A program made the translations under genes and the position numbers. The notes beneath the pieces are model-generated. The model was not told where the DNA came from, did not search any database, and saw nothing but the letters and a program-made list of their open reading frames with translations. Positions 14,883 to 25,828 of a stretch of 42,527 bases of DNA are shown in pieces (the first letter of the stretch is position 1; every line of letters begins with the position of its first letter). This DNA comes from Balamuthia mandrillaris. Lineage: Eukaryota > Discosea > Longamoebia > Balamuthiidae. The stretch covers positions 1-42,527 of the forward strand of contig JAVKOQ010000406.1 in assembly GCA_031835245.1 (NCBI GenBank). The letters run 5' to 3'.

Positions 14883-15346
14883 CCCTTTTTTTTTTCTTTC
14901 TTTATTGCTTTAAAAGAAAAAATGAAACCTGTTCAAAAGAAAAAAGAAAGCAACGTTGCTTCGCACAACAAAGGAGAGCAATGTTGTTTTATTGTAGAGC
15001 CAAAAAGGTTTGACGTGCACGGGAGGAGAGGATGGATGCCAACTTGGACGCGAAGCAGTGTAAAAAAAAAAGTGGGGGGGGGGGCTAAAAACACAACAGA
15101 ACCAACAAGAAGAGGAAGAACGACAAGCAATTGGCAAGTTAGAAAAGGTGGCACAAATAATGGAGTTTGGTGCCCTCGTGCCCCAGTCGAGGAACAAAGA
15201 CAAGTCCCACACAGAACAAGACCAAGCAGAAGATAAAGAGAGGAGAAACAAATTAGCCGCCAAACAGTCACACGTTTGTCTTAAAAAAGAGATGCATCCA
15301 AATGGGGGAGAAAAAGTTTTAGAGACCCGTCCGTGGTTCTTGGTGT
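14883..15346. other. Convergent intergenic stretch, saposin gene / RPL4
   Basis: 464 bp, purine-rich and A-rich, with a run of G near 15075 and several poly-T stretches that probably belong to the two 3' ends. No gene, tRNA or structured element was recognised. Confidence 0.6.
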
Positions 15347-16838
15347 TTATTCCTCTCCAGCATCCTCGTCTTGGGGAGCAGTCTCCTCTTCTTCGGGAAT
15401 AAAGTCGGCCTCTTCCCTGACCCTCTCCACACCCTCGTAGATCCTGGGGTTGCTGAGGAGAGCCTCGTAGTAGGCAGCCCTGCGCTTCTTGATCTCCTTG
15501 GCCTTCTTCCTCTGCTCGCGCTTGGCCTTTACGATCTCCTCCTTCTTCTTGGACCTCTGCTCCTCCAACAAGAGCTGGTTGCGGCGTTGGGTCTTGGCGT
15601 AGGGGTTGAGCTTGATGAGGACACCCAAGTTCTTCAGAGGGTTCTTCTTGAGGGGGCGGACTTTAGGCAGACGGACAACAGGGCGGAGGGCACTCTGGAT
15701 CTCGTCGGAGTTAATGATACGGTTCAGGTCGGGGTTGCTCATCACAGCGCGGGGGAGCCTGTGGAAGGAAGAGAGGGAGTGGTCAGCAAAGGGGAAATAA
15801 AGGAAGCGTAGCAGGAAAATGGATCCATACTTGAAGTTCTTCTTTTCAGAAGCTTTGGTGTAGCTGCCGTAAAGGGCATCAAGTCTATCAAAGGCATCCT
15901 CGATCCAGATGCAGAAGCGACCCAAGTGACCACCAGGGGCCAATTGGAGCAAGTTCAATCGTTCCACGCAGCACAACTCAACGCCGGAGATGTTCCTAGT
16001 GTTTGTCCGTGAGTAAAGCTTCTCTTAAAGTGGCGCATAAAAAGACTTACTTGAGGGCTTGTACAAGAGGAGTCTTCTTGGCATAAATGACCAAGGGTCC
16101 CCTCCTCTTCACGTAACGCCTGTTCCTCATTTTGCCCTTTCCGCTCCTCATTTTCTTGGAATCAGAAACCTTTTCTACATCAGCCCAAGCGTTGAGGGCC
16201 TTGAGGAGAGAAACGCCCTGTTTGGTCTTGGAGATATCCTTCACGCTGCTGTTGCTTACCACAAGAGGGACCTCGGGGATCTCCTCAATGCGGTGACCCC
16301 TGGCGAGAACCAAGGAAGGAAGGGCAGAGGCAGCGAGGGCAGAGACAAGGGCGAACCTCCTCTGGGCAACGCTGATCTTTCTGTGCCACCTCCTCCAGGT
16401 CTTGGTAGGAGCGAACATCCTGCCACCACGGCACATGTTACCGAAAGCACCCTGGCCAGCGCGGTGAGTACCTCCTCCAGCAACACGGGGGATACGAGCT
16501 ACAGCTCTGCCAGTGCCCCAGGATTCGGCAGAGGTCTGGTGGCCAGCAAGCCTGGAGACAGCGTAGGGCTGACGCCTGTTCTTGGCCATGTTTGTGTAAA
16601 CCTCACCCACCACATCGGGGCGGATGGGAGCCTGGAAAACAACAGGCAAGGCAAGTTGGCGGGTGGTGGGCTTATCACCTCCCACGGAGTGAACTTGGAC
16701 GAGTGGTCTGGCGGCCTAGCATCAAAAAAACCACGAAGAAGAAAAACACAAAGTGAAGGGGTGAGAGAAAGAACACCAAGACGAGAAGCAAAGGGGGGGG
16801 GGCGGCGGCTCGCCGGTAAAGACAACGTTACGTACCAT
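15347..16838 (-). CDS. RPL4: Cytosolic 60S ribosomal protein uL4 (RPL4)
   Basis: Four exons, minus strand: 16838-16836 (the ATG alone), 16715-16051, 15995-15831, 15758-15347; 414 residues. Near-textbook uL4: [125 protein letters not shown] and [20 protein letters not shown]. The long internal loop reaches into the peptide exit tunnel in all ribosomes. The C-terminal extension is Lys/Glu-rich, then acidic ([15 protein letters not shown]), shorter than the alanine/lysine tail of animals. The first intron follows the start codon directly, a common design in ribosomal protein genes. The promoter is shared head to head with uL15m. Confidence 0.97.
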
Positions 16839-17111
16839 TGGAGCGTGACGGACGGACGGGACCGGCTGTGTGAACGCTTTTGGAGTAGTGGGGGGAAAAA
16901 AGAAAAAAGGAGAAAAAAGTAAAAAAAAACAAGTGGCCGGAGGGGAGGGAACGATGAGGGGATGCGCAGAGGCCTCTCCCAAGTGACGTCACCAAACCAA
17001 TCAAGAAGGAGCAATCTGGAACGAAATCGAAAAATAATTGCTCCTCAAACAAAATAATCCGGCGACCCCTCATGTAGTCGACAAAAACAAATCAGAAAAG
17101 AACGGAAGAAG
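16839..17111. promoter_or_regulatory. Divergent RPL4/uL15m promoter with palindromic CRE-like site
   Basis: 273 bp between two ribosomal protein genes. It contains the perfect palindrome GTGACGTCAC at 16983-16992 (CRE/ATF core TGACGTCA) and a CCAAT-type pentamer just after it at about 16996-17000, plus a C/G-rich run near the RPL4 start. A palindromic site midway suits control of both genes, but the regulator is unknown. Confidence 0.45.
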
Positions 17112-17536
17112 ATGCGTGGCGGGCTTGCCTTTGGTCGTCGTAGTGCTTCGCCCTCCCTGTTGCTCGGTGGGGGTGGTGGAAAGCGCCAACAACACCTTGC
17201 TTTCGGTGGATTGAAGCACCCATCCCTCGCTGTGTGCTCCGCGCACCCATCATCTTGCCTTTTCTCTCGCAGCAAGGCGACGGCTACCCCAGGTTCTTCC
17301 GCCGCGAAGCCGCTGCGGAGTCAGATCCTCCCTCCTGTTACCGACTCTCGGTACCTTCCACCAGCGGACCTAGTGTTAAGTCCTTGCAATGGTTCGTTCG
17401 TTCGTTTGTTTTTTACGTCCTTCTCATCGTATGTTTTCCTCATCTTCAAATCTTGCTACTTCCTTTTCATCTTTCTCTCTCAGTAAACCAAATTCGTCTC
17501 AACACCCTTTCGGACAACCCTGGCGCCAAAAAGACG

Positions 17537-17582
<46 letters not shown>

Positions 17583-17836
17583 CCCTCTCTGTCGCTTACA
17601 CGGTGTAACACACGCACACAAAAAGGCGAGGAGAGCAGGCCGTGGCATCGGCTCCAGTAAAGGCAAGACATGCGGCTTTGGCACCAAAGGACAAAAGGCT
17701 AGAGGACTTGGCAAAGTGCGGCCGGGCTTCGAGGGCGGTCAGACTCCTCTCTACAAGCGCGTCCGCAAATATGGCTTCTCCAACTCTCTGTACTTCGTCG
17801 CTCCCTTTGTTTCTAATTGCGTGGAAACAAACACTT

Positions 17837-17881
<45 letters not shown>

Positions 17882-18306
17882 CGCTCTTTCCTTCACTTCT
17901 CCTTTCCTCTTCTCTCTCTCTCTCTCCCCTCTCTCTCTCTCTCTCAACATAAAAAAGACACAAACAAATATACCATCCCGTCAACCTCGCGAAGCTGCAA
18001 TGGTGGATCGACACGGGCCGCATCGACCCTACCAAGAAGATCACCATGAAAGTGATGCGCGAGGCCGGCCTTGTCTGCAAGCTCACCAAACGCAGCGAGC
18101 ATGGCTTCAAGCTGCTCTCCGATGGGCACACCTGGTTCAACCACAAGGTGGACATTGAGATCAGCAAGGCCTCTCGCCAGGCCATCGAGGCCGTGGAGCG
18201 CCTCGGCGGCACCGTCAAGGAAGTTTACTACCACAGGATCGCCTTGCAAAAGGCGCTGCGTTCCTCCGGCCACGAACTTCCCCCTCCACAAGAATACAGA
18301 GACTAA
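17112..18306 (+). CDS. MRPL15: Mitochondrial large-subunit ribosomal protein uL15m
   Basis: Four exons: 17112-17391, 17484-17536, 17626-17789, 17958-18306; 281 residues with closed phases. The N-terminal ~90 residues are Arg/Ser/Gly-rich and nearly free of acidic residues, as expected of a mitochondrial presequence. The uL15 core follows: [79 protein letters not shown]. The C-terminal half matches bacterial-type L15 extensions ([20 protein letters not shown]). uL15 helps fold 23S-type rRNA domains around the peptidyl-transferase region; here in the mitoribosome. The exon 1 donor GTTCGT is non-canonical but is the only nearby GT giving the right phase; the same hexamer is used in the Roco gene at 33119. 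Cytosolic uL15 is excluded by the presequence and bacterial-like core. Confidence 0.9.
17542..17578 (+). repeat. CT tract in uL15m intron 2
   Basis: Perfect CT repeat starting 5 nt after the GTACCC donor. A second long CT tract fills 17840-17879 of intron 3 and continues imperfectly to about 17945. Confidence 0.95.
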
Positions 18307-18370
18307 GTCAAGAAACCAAAGTATACTTTTTCTTCCAAAACTCTTTTTTTAAATTTACTTTCATTCTGCT

Positions 18371-21300
18371 TCAGAAACATAACTTTTGAAGTTCTTGGCG
18401 AGCAAGAGCGTGACACTCTTTCCATCTCATCTTGTTGCTCGTTCCTTCTGCTCCTCCATCTTCGCTTTCTTCTTGTTGTGAATGATGAAGACTTTTCGAG
18501 AGGAAGGAACGAAGAAGAGGCAGCACGTTGTTCATTGTGAGGAAGGAAGAGGGCAGACCCATGCTTTTGCCTACCAAGCCAGCCGCATGCGCATACATCC
18601 TCTCCGCACAAAGCATGACCACCGCCATTCGCAACGAATGATGACATTCTCCGTTGCTTTCTTCTTCTGTTTGAGGAGAAGGAGAAGCTTCTATGCGATT
18701 CTCTGGGAAGGAGAGCAGGAAGGAAACGAGACGAGGCCAATATTCCGCCGAGTGAACAAACTTTGGTAAGAGGCGCTGAGTCAGTATCGTCGAGAGCACT
18801 CCATCTCCTATCATCAAAGAAGGAGAAGCTGCAGTTTTTGGGGACTTTTGCTTCTTGTTGACGTCGGACAACATTCGCTTGACGGTTTGGGAGCGAGTCG
18901 TTTCGTTGTGGGATAACAACCCAAAGGTGTAATAGCATTCCAGCAGCACACCCGTTGCTGTTGCGGTGTCTTCGCTGCTCACGCGTTCTGCCAAGCGTTG
19001 AAGAATTTCTTCTTCCTCCTTTTTGTTTTTTGAGCTGGTCAGCAGAAGCAAGAGAACAGATACCAGATGGAAGAGAAAAGAGTTACCTCTGATGTAAGAA
19101 TGGAACAGTGTGAAACTTCTCTTCGCAGGTTTGACAGAAGACCAAGTTCTCCAACAGCCAACAACTTTTGGAAGAACGAGTGCCAGCATCGGTGAAAGGG
19201 GGAAGGTGCCACCGTGTTTCTTGTTGTCCAAAAGACAAGCAGCCAATGAAGATGTTGAATCTGTAGGTAGTCTTCTGCTGAGGAAACTCGAGCGATTAGG
19301 GAGGATAGCAGCTCTGCTCTTTGCTCGTCGGTTGCGTTTAGCGGCCATGCCTCAGCCTCCTAGACACCAAAAATGCATGTTCAGAAACAAACGGAAAAGA
19401 GAAAAGAAAGAAGGAAGATGGAACTGAACCACACGAAGAGAGACAGAAGAAACGTACCTCCAGGCCCCATCCCTCTACAACGGTAGAACAAGTACGGAAG
19501 TAAGCAAGTAATGAGACAAAAAGCTCTTCTTTCTGCTTCCTCTTCTCTTCCTCTTCGCCGCTGAATAGAGTTGCAGCAGCCGCTTGTTTAACATTGTGCA
19601 GAATAAGTTCCAACGCGATGATGCGGCCTTGTAAAGCTGCCACCACTCTTTGTGGGGATTCTTCTGTTTTTGTGGCGGCATCTTCTTGACTTGCTTCGTT
19701 TTCTTGCATGATCTGCTTTGCAACATCACGTATTGGAACCGCAGCAGCAAACGTGATGGCCTTTGATAGTATGCTTGAGCGAAGTACGGCCATCTCAGGA
19801 GCGGTTTTAACAGCCCTTTCTTCTTCATCCCCTTCTATTTCTGCTTCTTCGTCATCTTCATTGAACGCAGATGAAGCATTAAACGAGAAAACGTTTCGTA
19901 GCATGTGACTTAGCAGTAATGCGGGGGATACGTGTATGTCCTGTTCATCCCCTTTCTCTTCTGCTTTTTGTTTATCTTCGGCTTCTTTATGCTCTTGTTC
20001 CAAAGGCCAATATAGTTGATAACAAGGAAAGCGGAGAGCTGGCGGTCTTTTGACGATAGTGCGAGCTTGCTCAGATAATTGCACCATTGGATTGGTCAGC
20101 AATAGCCGTTGCATGTTCTCATCCCTGCAGCAATAAGTGGCACTTCAGCAAATGAGAAGAAAAATAGAAACGAAAGAGATAAATTAATACTTCTCTAAGC
20201 TCTGAAGAAGTTGCTGGAAGACACATAAGTGAATCTCTTGAAGCATCTTCCAAGGCGAATCTCCCGCAACAGGAGAGGCAAAGCAATGGACCAACGCGTG
20301 TCGCACTGCCTCCGTCTTGTACAGAGCTTCCAACGTGTTGTAGATAGAGGATGCGTTTTCTCCAACAACTACCATCTTTTCGATGCGATGCAGCATTTTC
20401 TCCATGTGGTTCGTCGCGCTTTCCTTGTTGCTCGCAGCTCTTGACAGTACTTTGAATATCACTTGTTGCAGCTCCGCTAAAGAACTTCCTGTGGTTGTCA
20501 TTCTTCTTGCTCGTTGTTCAGAGAGGTGGATGAGGCATTCTAAGGCCAGTTGCCATTCGGGAACGTGATAGCGACGAGCTAGAGTCAAGGCAGCAGTTAT
20601 GTCGGATACATCGGTGGTGCGAGCCAGAGAAAGTAAGACGTGCTCTCTGTATTTGGAATTGGAGGTAAAGCGCTTCATGTCGGGTATTTGATCACTCAAG
20701 TCCTGTCACGGTTGAAAATGCATTAGTAAGGAAAAGAAAAATCCGAGAAAAGAAAGAACAACCTTAACCACGCGCTCCTGTACGCTGTGCTGGAGAAGAG
20801 ACAGATTCTTTTGGAACTGAGAGAGGAGCGGATGTAACTCTTCCAGTAGGGCTGGATGGCTCCTCCTCAAACTCTCTAAATTCTCTTCTCTCATCAACTC
20901 CTGGCTTGTTTTTTCAAAGTGTTGAATGAGGGCACGAACACCCAAGCCATATATCTTCCGCAGAATGGTAATAGAATCACTTGTAATTGCATTTTTAGTG
21001 TGCAAGAGGTGCAAGCAATGCAGGGCTATAAGATAGCAGCCTATTCTCACATAGTCCTCTTGCTGTCTGTTGCTTTGTTCTTCTGTTTGCTCCAATAGAC
21101 TCTGGATATAGGTTTGGCCGGAGGAATCTAGCTCACGATCCTGTATTGCAATGTGAGAAAAGGAGAAAGGGAGGGAGAGAGAGGAGGCAAGGAACCCAAC
21201 CGAATAAATAGATAAGAGGAAGGCCAACGAAATAGGAAGGTCTTCGGAAAATAACCTAGACGCAAGCATCGGCCTCACGTCAGCACCGGTGTCGTTCGAG

Positions 21301-21449
21301 GTGAGGCAATGCAGATGGTAAAGCCACTGCACTATCTCCAGCTCCGTTTCAGGAACTTTCCTACCAGAAGCACCCATCAAAGGTGGGCTTCCGTAGCTGA
21401 ACGTGTCACTGCCATTTTAGTAGCGAAACAAATTCTGTAAATAATCAAA

Positions 21450-21486
<37 letters not shown>

Positions 21487-24400
21487 AGAGGGCAAGCAAC
21501 AAAACGAACGAACGTACCTTTCTTTCTCATCAAAGACAGTATTTGTCGTCATATAGAACGGATGAGTAGGGAAGAAAGGTATCTCAGCAGAAGGTAGGAA
21601 AGAAGACATCTCGCCCTCGACACGTTCTGCATATAGTTTTCGTGCTATCTGCGCTGATACCAATGATAGTCGTCCCGTAAAGAATTTGGTCTTTTGTGCT
21701 TGCGCTGCCTCTTCCAACTCTTCTTGTCCCGAAAGCAAACCTCTGCTGTTTCGAACAGTGGCGGTGGACGTAGTATCTTCAGAAGATATGGACGAGGGGG
21801 TGGTCGCTGCTGTTTCATTCTCCTCTATGGAAGAGGGTACACAACCAATGGATTGGCCCACTTCGCGAGCCTCTAGTTCGTTGTACAGGGACAGCAATGG
21901 AGATACCTCATCCACATCGCAGTGCTCCAATGCAAATGTGATCTATCCATACGTTAACATAATTGAAAGAAGGTAAGAGGGAGAGGGAGCAAAACAAACC
22001 AGTTGCAAGCGAGCCTGATAGTCCTTGTACTGATCGTTCATCGCTAACTCAGCACAAAGCGGAGCTACTTCTACGTAGTCCAAGCTTATAATATGTATAC
22101 AAAGCGAAAAAGCGGTAGCATGATCGCCCGCACGCATGGCGGTCCGCACCAACAATAACTGCACCCATCTCTTCGTCTCCAACGAGGCCCCCAACAACGT
22201 GGCCAGCTGCAACAATTTATCGGGTTGTTGAAAGCACCTTTGTTTGTTCCACATAGAACATTAAAAAACAAATGTAAGAGACAGTTTTAGGCGAGAAAAG
22301 CAAAGAACGTGTTACTTACGTTGGGTTGAGTTCCAGTACCTCGTGGAATAAATGAGGCAAGGAATTCAGAGAGAGCCGAATTTGTACAGGAAGCTTTGTG
22401 AAGTTATACTCCTCGCTTAACATCCGCACAGCCTCAATGAGGTCCAATTCTTTATTAACTTCCACACTCAAAGGCACTATCTCCAAGCTGTAAAGCGATA
22501 AAAGAAAAGAAAAAAGAAAGAGAGGAAAAGAGGTTGGAGAGAAAGAGAGAATGGAAGAGTAGTGAGAAAAAAGCAAAGCTCGAAAAACCCTTTACATCGA
22601 TAACTACCATTTTTGAGCTAGGTCCAATTCTTGGTCTTGTGCGTTGGCTGCAGCGTTAAAGTGAAGCCTTGAAGCTTCCAAGGCCACGGCTTCGGGATCG
22701 TGCGTTTGATGCAAGTATTTCTCCACTAATTCGAACCGTGATAACCAAGTCAAGGATCGAACATTAAACATTCAACAGCAAGTGATTAAAAGGAGACAGA
22801 AAAAGGATATTTCCTGTTAGAAGAAGCGCTTGACAGTAATACTTGTGGCAATCCTCTTCTGAAATGTAAGGAAAGACATGTTGACGAAGGAATAGCATAT
22901 CCTCCAACAGACGTAACCATGCTTGTTTGGCAGCTGCAGGTTTGCTCTTAACCAACTACACCCAAAACAAGTTTGAGTGTGGGTGAGAGAATAAATAAAA
23001 AAATAAATAAAGACCTTTTGTGTCATTTTGCAGAGCAGGGTACTGGCAGCACTTTTGTCTTCTACAGAATCCATTTCCACAAAGAACGAGAATGGTTGGA
23101 CAAGATCACTATTTATATCAACTTCAGCGTTAGTCCAACGAATAGGTGAATGGCAGAGATAAGAATTACTATTTCTCCAGCAATTCATCAGCAGCGAGAT
23201 GAATCTCAAATCTGTCTACCCTGTCATGCAACGCACGCTCTTCCTCTGCTCCTCCATGTATTGTATGTTCGAGGTGTTCTCTAGCCGGAAGTGACTTTGT
23301 GGACACGTCAGAAGAGAGCCTTAAAAAGAAAAAGCACAAATTAAACACTCTACCTCGAAAATAGTGTTGAGCTGAGGCCAATAGTCTTGTGGAGACGGAC
23401 AGGCGTAGACACAAGAAAGGGCTGCACGCATCAAATGCACAGGGTCCCGTATAATCCGAACCTGCCTCTCATTCTCGTCTGTGGGCTTTGATTGTTCAAT
23501 AATGCGAGCGCACCAAACAAAGCGTCCGGCATTGGCCAAGTCAACGAGGTATCTGCACAGCAAGTCCTGCGCGATGGACTCTTTCTCCTTGAGAGATTTG
23601 TCATCAATTGCGGTGGTCGAGTCGACTACCATCCTATCGAAGAACGGCAGAACGAGGGTTTGTAGGTCTTCGAGGATAGTCTCGTCGGTGGAACGGCGGA
23701 GGAAGAGCTGCATACGATCGTAGTCGGAGAGCTTCTCGTAGGTTTGCAGCGTAATTTCCTCCATGAAGCAATTATATGCCAACACGTTGAGGCTGAGCAG
23801 ATGGCTGCGCATGGCCTGCAACGCATCCATGTGTGTCTTTTCCATGTGTGATACCTCTGAAGGGTCTGATGAGGATGCATTCTGCTCAGGAGCTCCACTT
23901 TTTTGCAATGCGAGCTCGATGAGAGCAAGGCAATGATCAAGTCGTCCCGATAGAGAATCTATTTGTCGGACGCGTTGCAGATACCATTGTTGGATGAGAG
24001 TAGCTGAAGGCAGCTCTGGTAGTGGATTGGGTTTCCTCGGTTGTTGCTGTGATTCGGAGGAAAGGGATGACAAGGAGAGGTCGTAGACATCCTTAGTGTT
24101 GCTGAACAAGGCGCGGCGAGAGGGGGTATCACTACGACGGCGATGCTTGTCACTATTAGTGGTAGCTTCGCCTTCTGTTGATACTGCCTGCAGAGAAGCA
24201 GATTCGGTGGCTCTCTGTTGGAGCCGCACCCACCGCCAAAGGTAGCTTCGCAAGTAGGATACATCGTCCTTCAATGCTGCACCGCTCAAGCCCAGCTGTT
24301 CCAACACCTCCGTACGTTCCACCCAATCCTCCTCACCATTTCCGAATTCTGCTTCCTCCTCGTCTTTTCCCTCATCATCATTTTGTTGCTGACTGCGGCT

Positions 24401-25828
24401 ACGAGACTCTGTGGAAGGTGAAGAAGAAGGAAGGTTCACCGTGAATTGAAGCTCTGAAAGAGCGGGCGATGGCAAAAGGTCAGCATAGAGGGCCGGATCG
24501 GTTGTCTCTGGGATCAGTGCCAGTATGTCGAGAAGGAATGGCAGCAATTCCTCTTTGTGTCTTGCCAAAAGGACTTGCAGCGCCTCCAAGTTTTCTTTGA
24601 GGGCATAAGTCTTTGCTTTTGCCACTAAATCGCTGTTGCGAAACTCTAGAAACTCTGCTGCATCAAAACGAACTGATGATGTGACCATGAAAATGAGTAA
24701 ATAGAAAGGGAAGAAGAGAGAAACATTCGCTGCTGTTTTGCTTTACCATTGTTGCAGGCGTTGATGTGTTGGAAAGTGTCTAAGCGGCGCAAGTATTGAA
24801 GAAATAAGAGGCGGTGCAGGCAGAGCTCTTTGTCTTTCTGGCTCAACCTTCTTCTTGTGTCAGGATGATGTGGGAAGATAAAAAGATAGAGATGGTCGAG
24901 AGAGGAAGCAAAGACTTACTTAGAGGGAATGGAAAGTGACGCTGCAGTTTGTCCATAGGTGAATGAAGGTACAGAGATCTGCAGGCCATAACGCAGCAAC
25001 AAGCGATTGGCATGTGGGCTGTGTGGGATGCGATGGTGACACTGCCACAACACCCACTCCTTGTCGTACACTTTGTTCAGGCAGTTCTGTATGTGAGTTG
25101 TTTGGGATATTTAGAAGAGAAGCAGAAAAGCAAGCAGAGAAACAGAGAGAGAAGAGAGAAGAGAGAAGAGAGAAGAGAGAAGAGAGAAGAGAGAAGAGAG
25201 AAGAGAGAAGAGAGAAGAGAGAAGAGAGAAGAGAGAAGAGAGAAGAGAGAAGAGAGAAGAGAGAAGAGAGAAGAGAGAAGAGAGAAGAGAGAAGAGAGAA
25301 GAGAGAAGAGAGAAGAGAGAAGAGAGAAGAGAGAAGAGAGAAGAGAGAAGAGAGAAGAGAGAAGAGATCCCAAACCTTAATGGATTGTTTATTTACAGGT
25401 TCGGTGGCCCATTGCTTCTGGTAGATAACGTCCGTGTCAAAGCCATGCGTCTGGGCCAAGGCAAGGGCCTCCTCGTACTTGCACTGCTCCAGATGGTGCA
25501 GGAACAGGGCCATGGGCGTCACTTCCTTCTCTGCAAGCGAGGTTCTCCTGGCCAGGCCCATGGGTTCGTCACGAAGGCCCTGCCTGCCTCTCACAAGGCT
25601 CCTCAGAAGCGAGGAGAGGGCCTCCAAAGAGTGCAGCAGCCCTCTCATCAAAGAGAGTAGCAGCAGCCAAAGGGTCAGCTGAAGGGACTCATTTTGTCCA
25701 TGCTTGCCCCTGTTCTGGGCAGATGGTTCCTCTGCCAACGACGCATCCTCATTCCTCTCTTCCTTGAGAGGAAGAGCAGAAGCAGGGGGGTTGCCTTCTT
25801 TCTGCTTCTCTCCCTTTCTTCTCCTCAT
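18371..25828 (-). CDS. NBAS: NBAS/Sec39-like ER-Golgi tethering protein lacking the N-terminal propeller
   Basis: Seventeen exons, minus strand: 25828-25376, 25086-24920, 24847-24747, 24672-23354, 23294-23170, 23108-23015, 22955-22811, 22737-22608, 22487-22320, 22237-22000, 21942-21518, 21408-21201, 21140-20763, 20702-20191, 20124-19458, 19359-19087, 19018-18371; 2016 residues, all phases closed. Family matches: GFDTDVIYQKQW, VYDKEWVLWQCHHRIP, KDKELCLHRLLFLQYL, ELLPFLLDILALIPETTDP, LHDRVDRFEIHLAADELLEK, CLEIVP then KELDLIEAV, NPTCFQQPDKLL, and LARRYHVPEWQLALECL. NBAS/Sec39 belongs to the Dsl1/NRZ complex (with RINT1/Tip20 and ZW10/Dsl1) that tethers COPI vesicles at the ER; animal NBAS also affects nonsense-mediated decay. 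The Sec39-type region begins about 110 residues from the start, so the WD40 domain of animal and plant relatives is absent. Exon 5 uses a poor acceptor (ACAAAG, 59-nt intron). Intron 7 is AT-AC. Confidence 0.88.
21453..21482 (+). repeat. GA tract in NBAS intron 11
   Basis: Perfect GA repeat, CT in sense, 35 nt behind the GTACGT donor at 21517. Confidence 0.9.
22738..22810 (-). other. U12-type AT-AC intron (NBAS intron 7)
   Basis: In gene sense this 73-nt intron begins ATATCCTTTT, the minor-spliceosome donor, has TCCTTGAC as branch site with its A 12 nt before the end of the intron, and ends TTATCAC. It contains no AG dinucleotide at all, so no GT-AG or GC-AG splice is possible within it. Removing it joins LLLTG to RFELVEKYL in phase 1, and this joined sequence follows NBAS through the junction. 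Confidence 0.88.
25151..25367 (+). repeat. 31-copy 7-bp minisatellite in NBAS intron 1
   Basis: 217 bp of the unit GAAGAGA repeated 31 times with no visible variation; in gene sense it is a pure pyrimidine array. It fills most of the 289-nt intron between exons 1 and 2. On the minus strand it reads as an artificial open frame of Ser, Leu and Phe; it is not coding. Confidence 0.95.

Noticed and set aside
16059-16922. 287-codon open frame antisense to RPL4
   Set aside because: Mirror of the highly constrained, GC-rich RPL4 exon; no family features, no promoter context.
23295-23353. Alternative NBAS exon 5 acceptor at TTTTTAAG (23320)
   Set aside because: Gives a 34-nt intron and wrong phase leading to an early stop; the weaker ACAAAG acceptor closes the frame.
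24963-25424. Long open frames through the 7-bp array (Arg/Glu/Lys on plus, Ser/Leu/Phe on minus)
   Set aside because: They exist only because a 7-bp repeat without stops is open in every frame; the minus frame is intron 1 of the NBAS gene.
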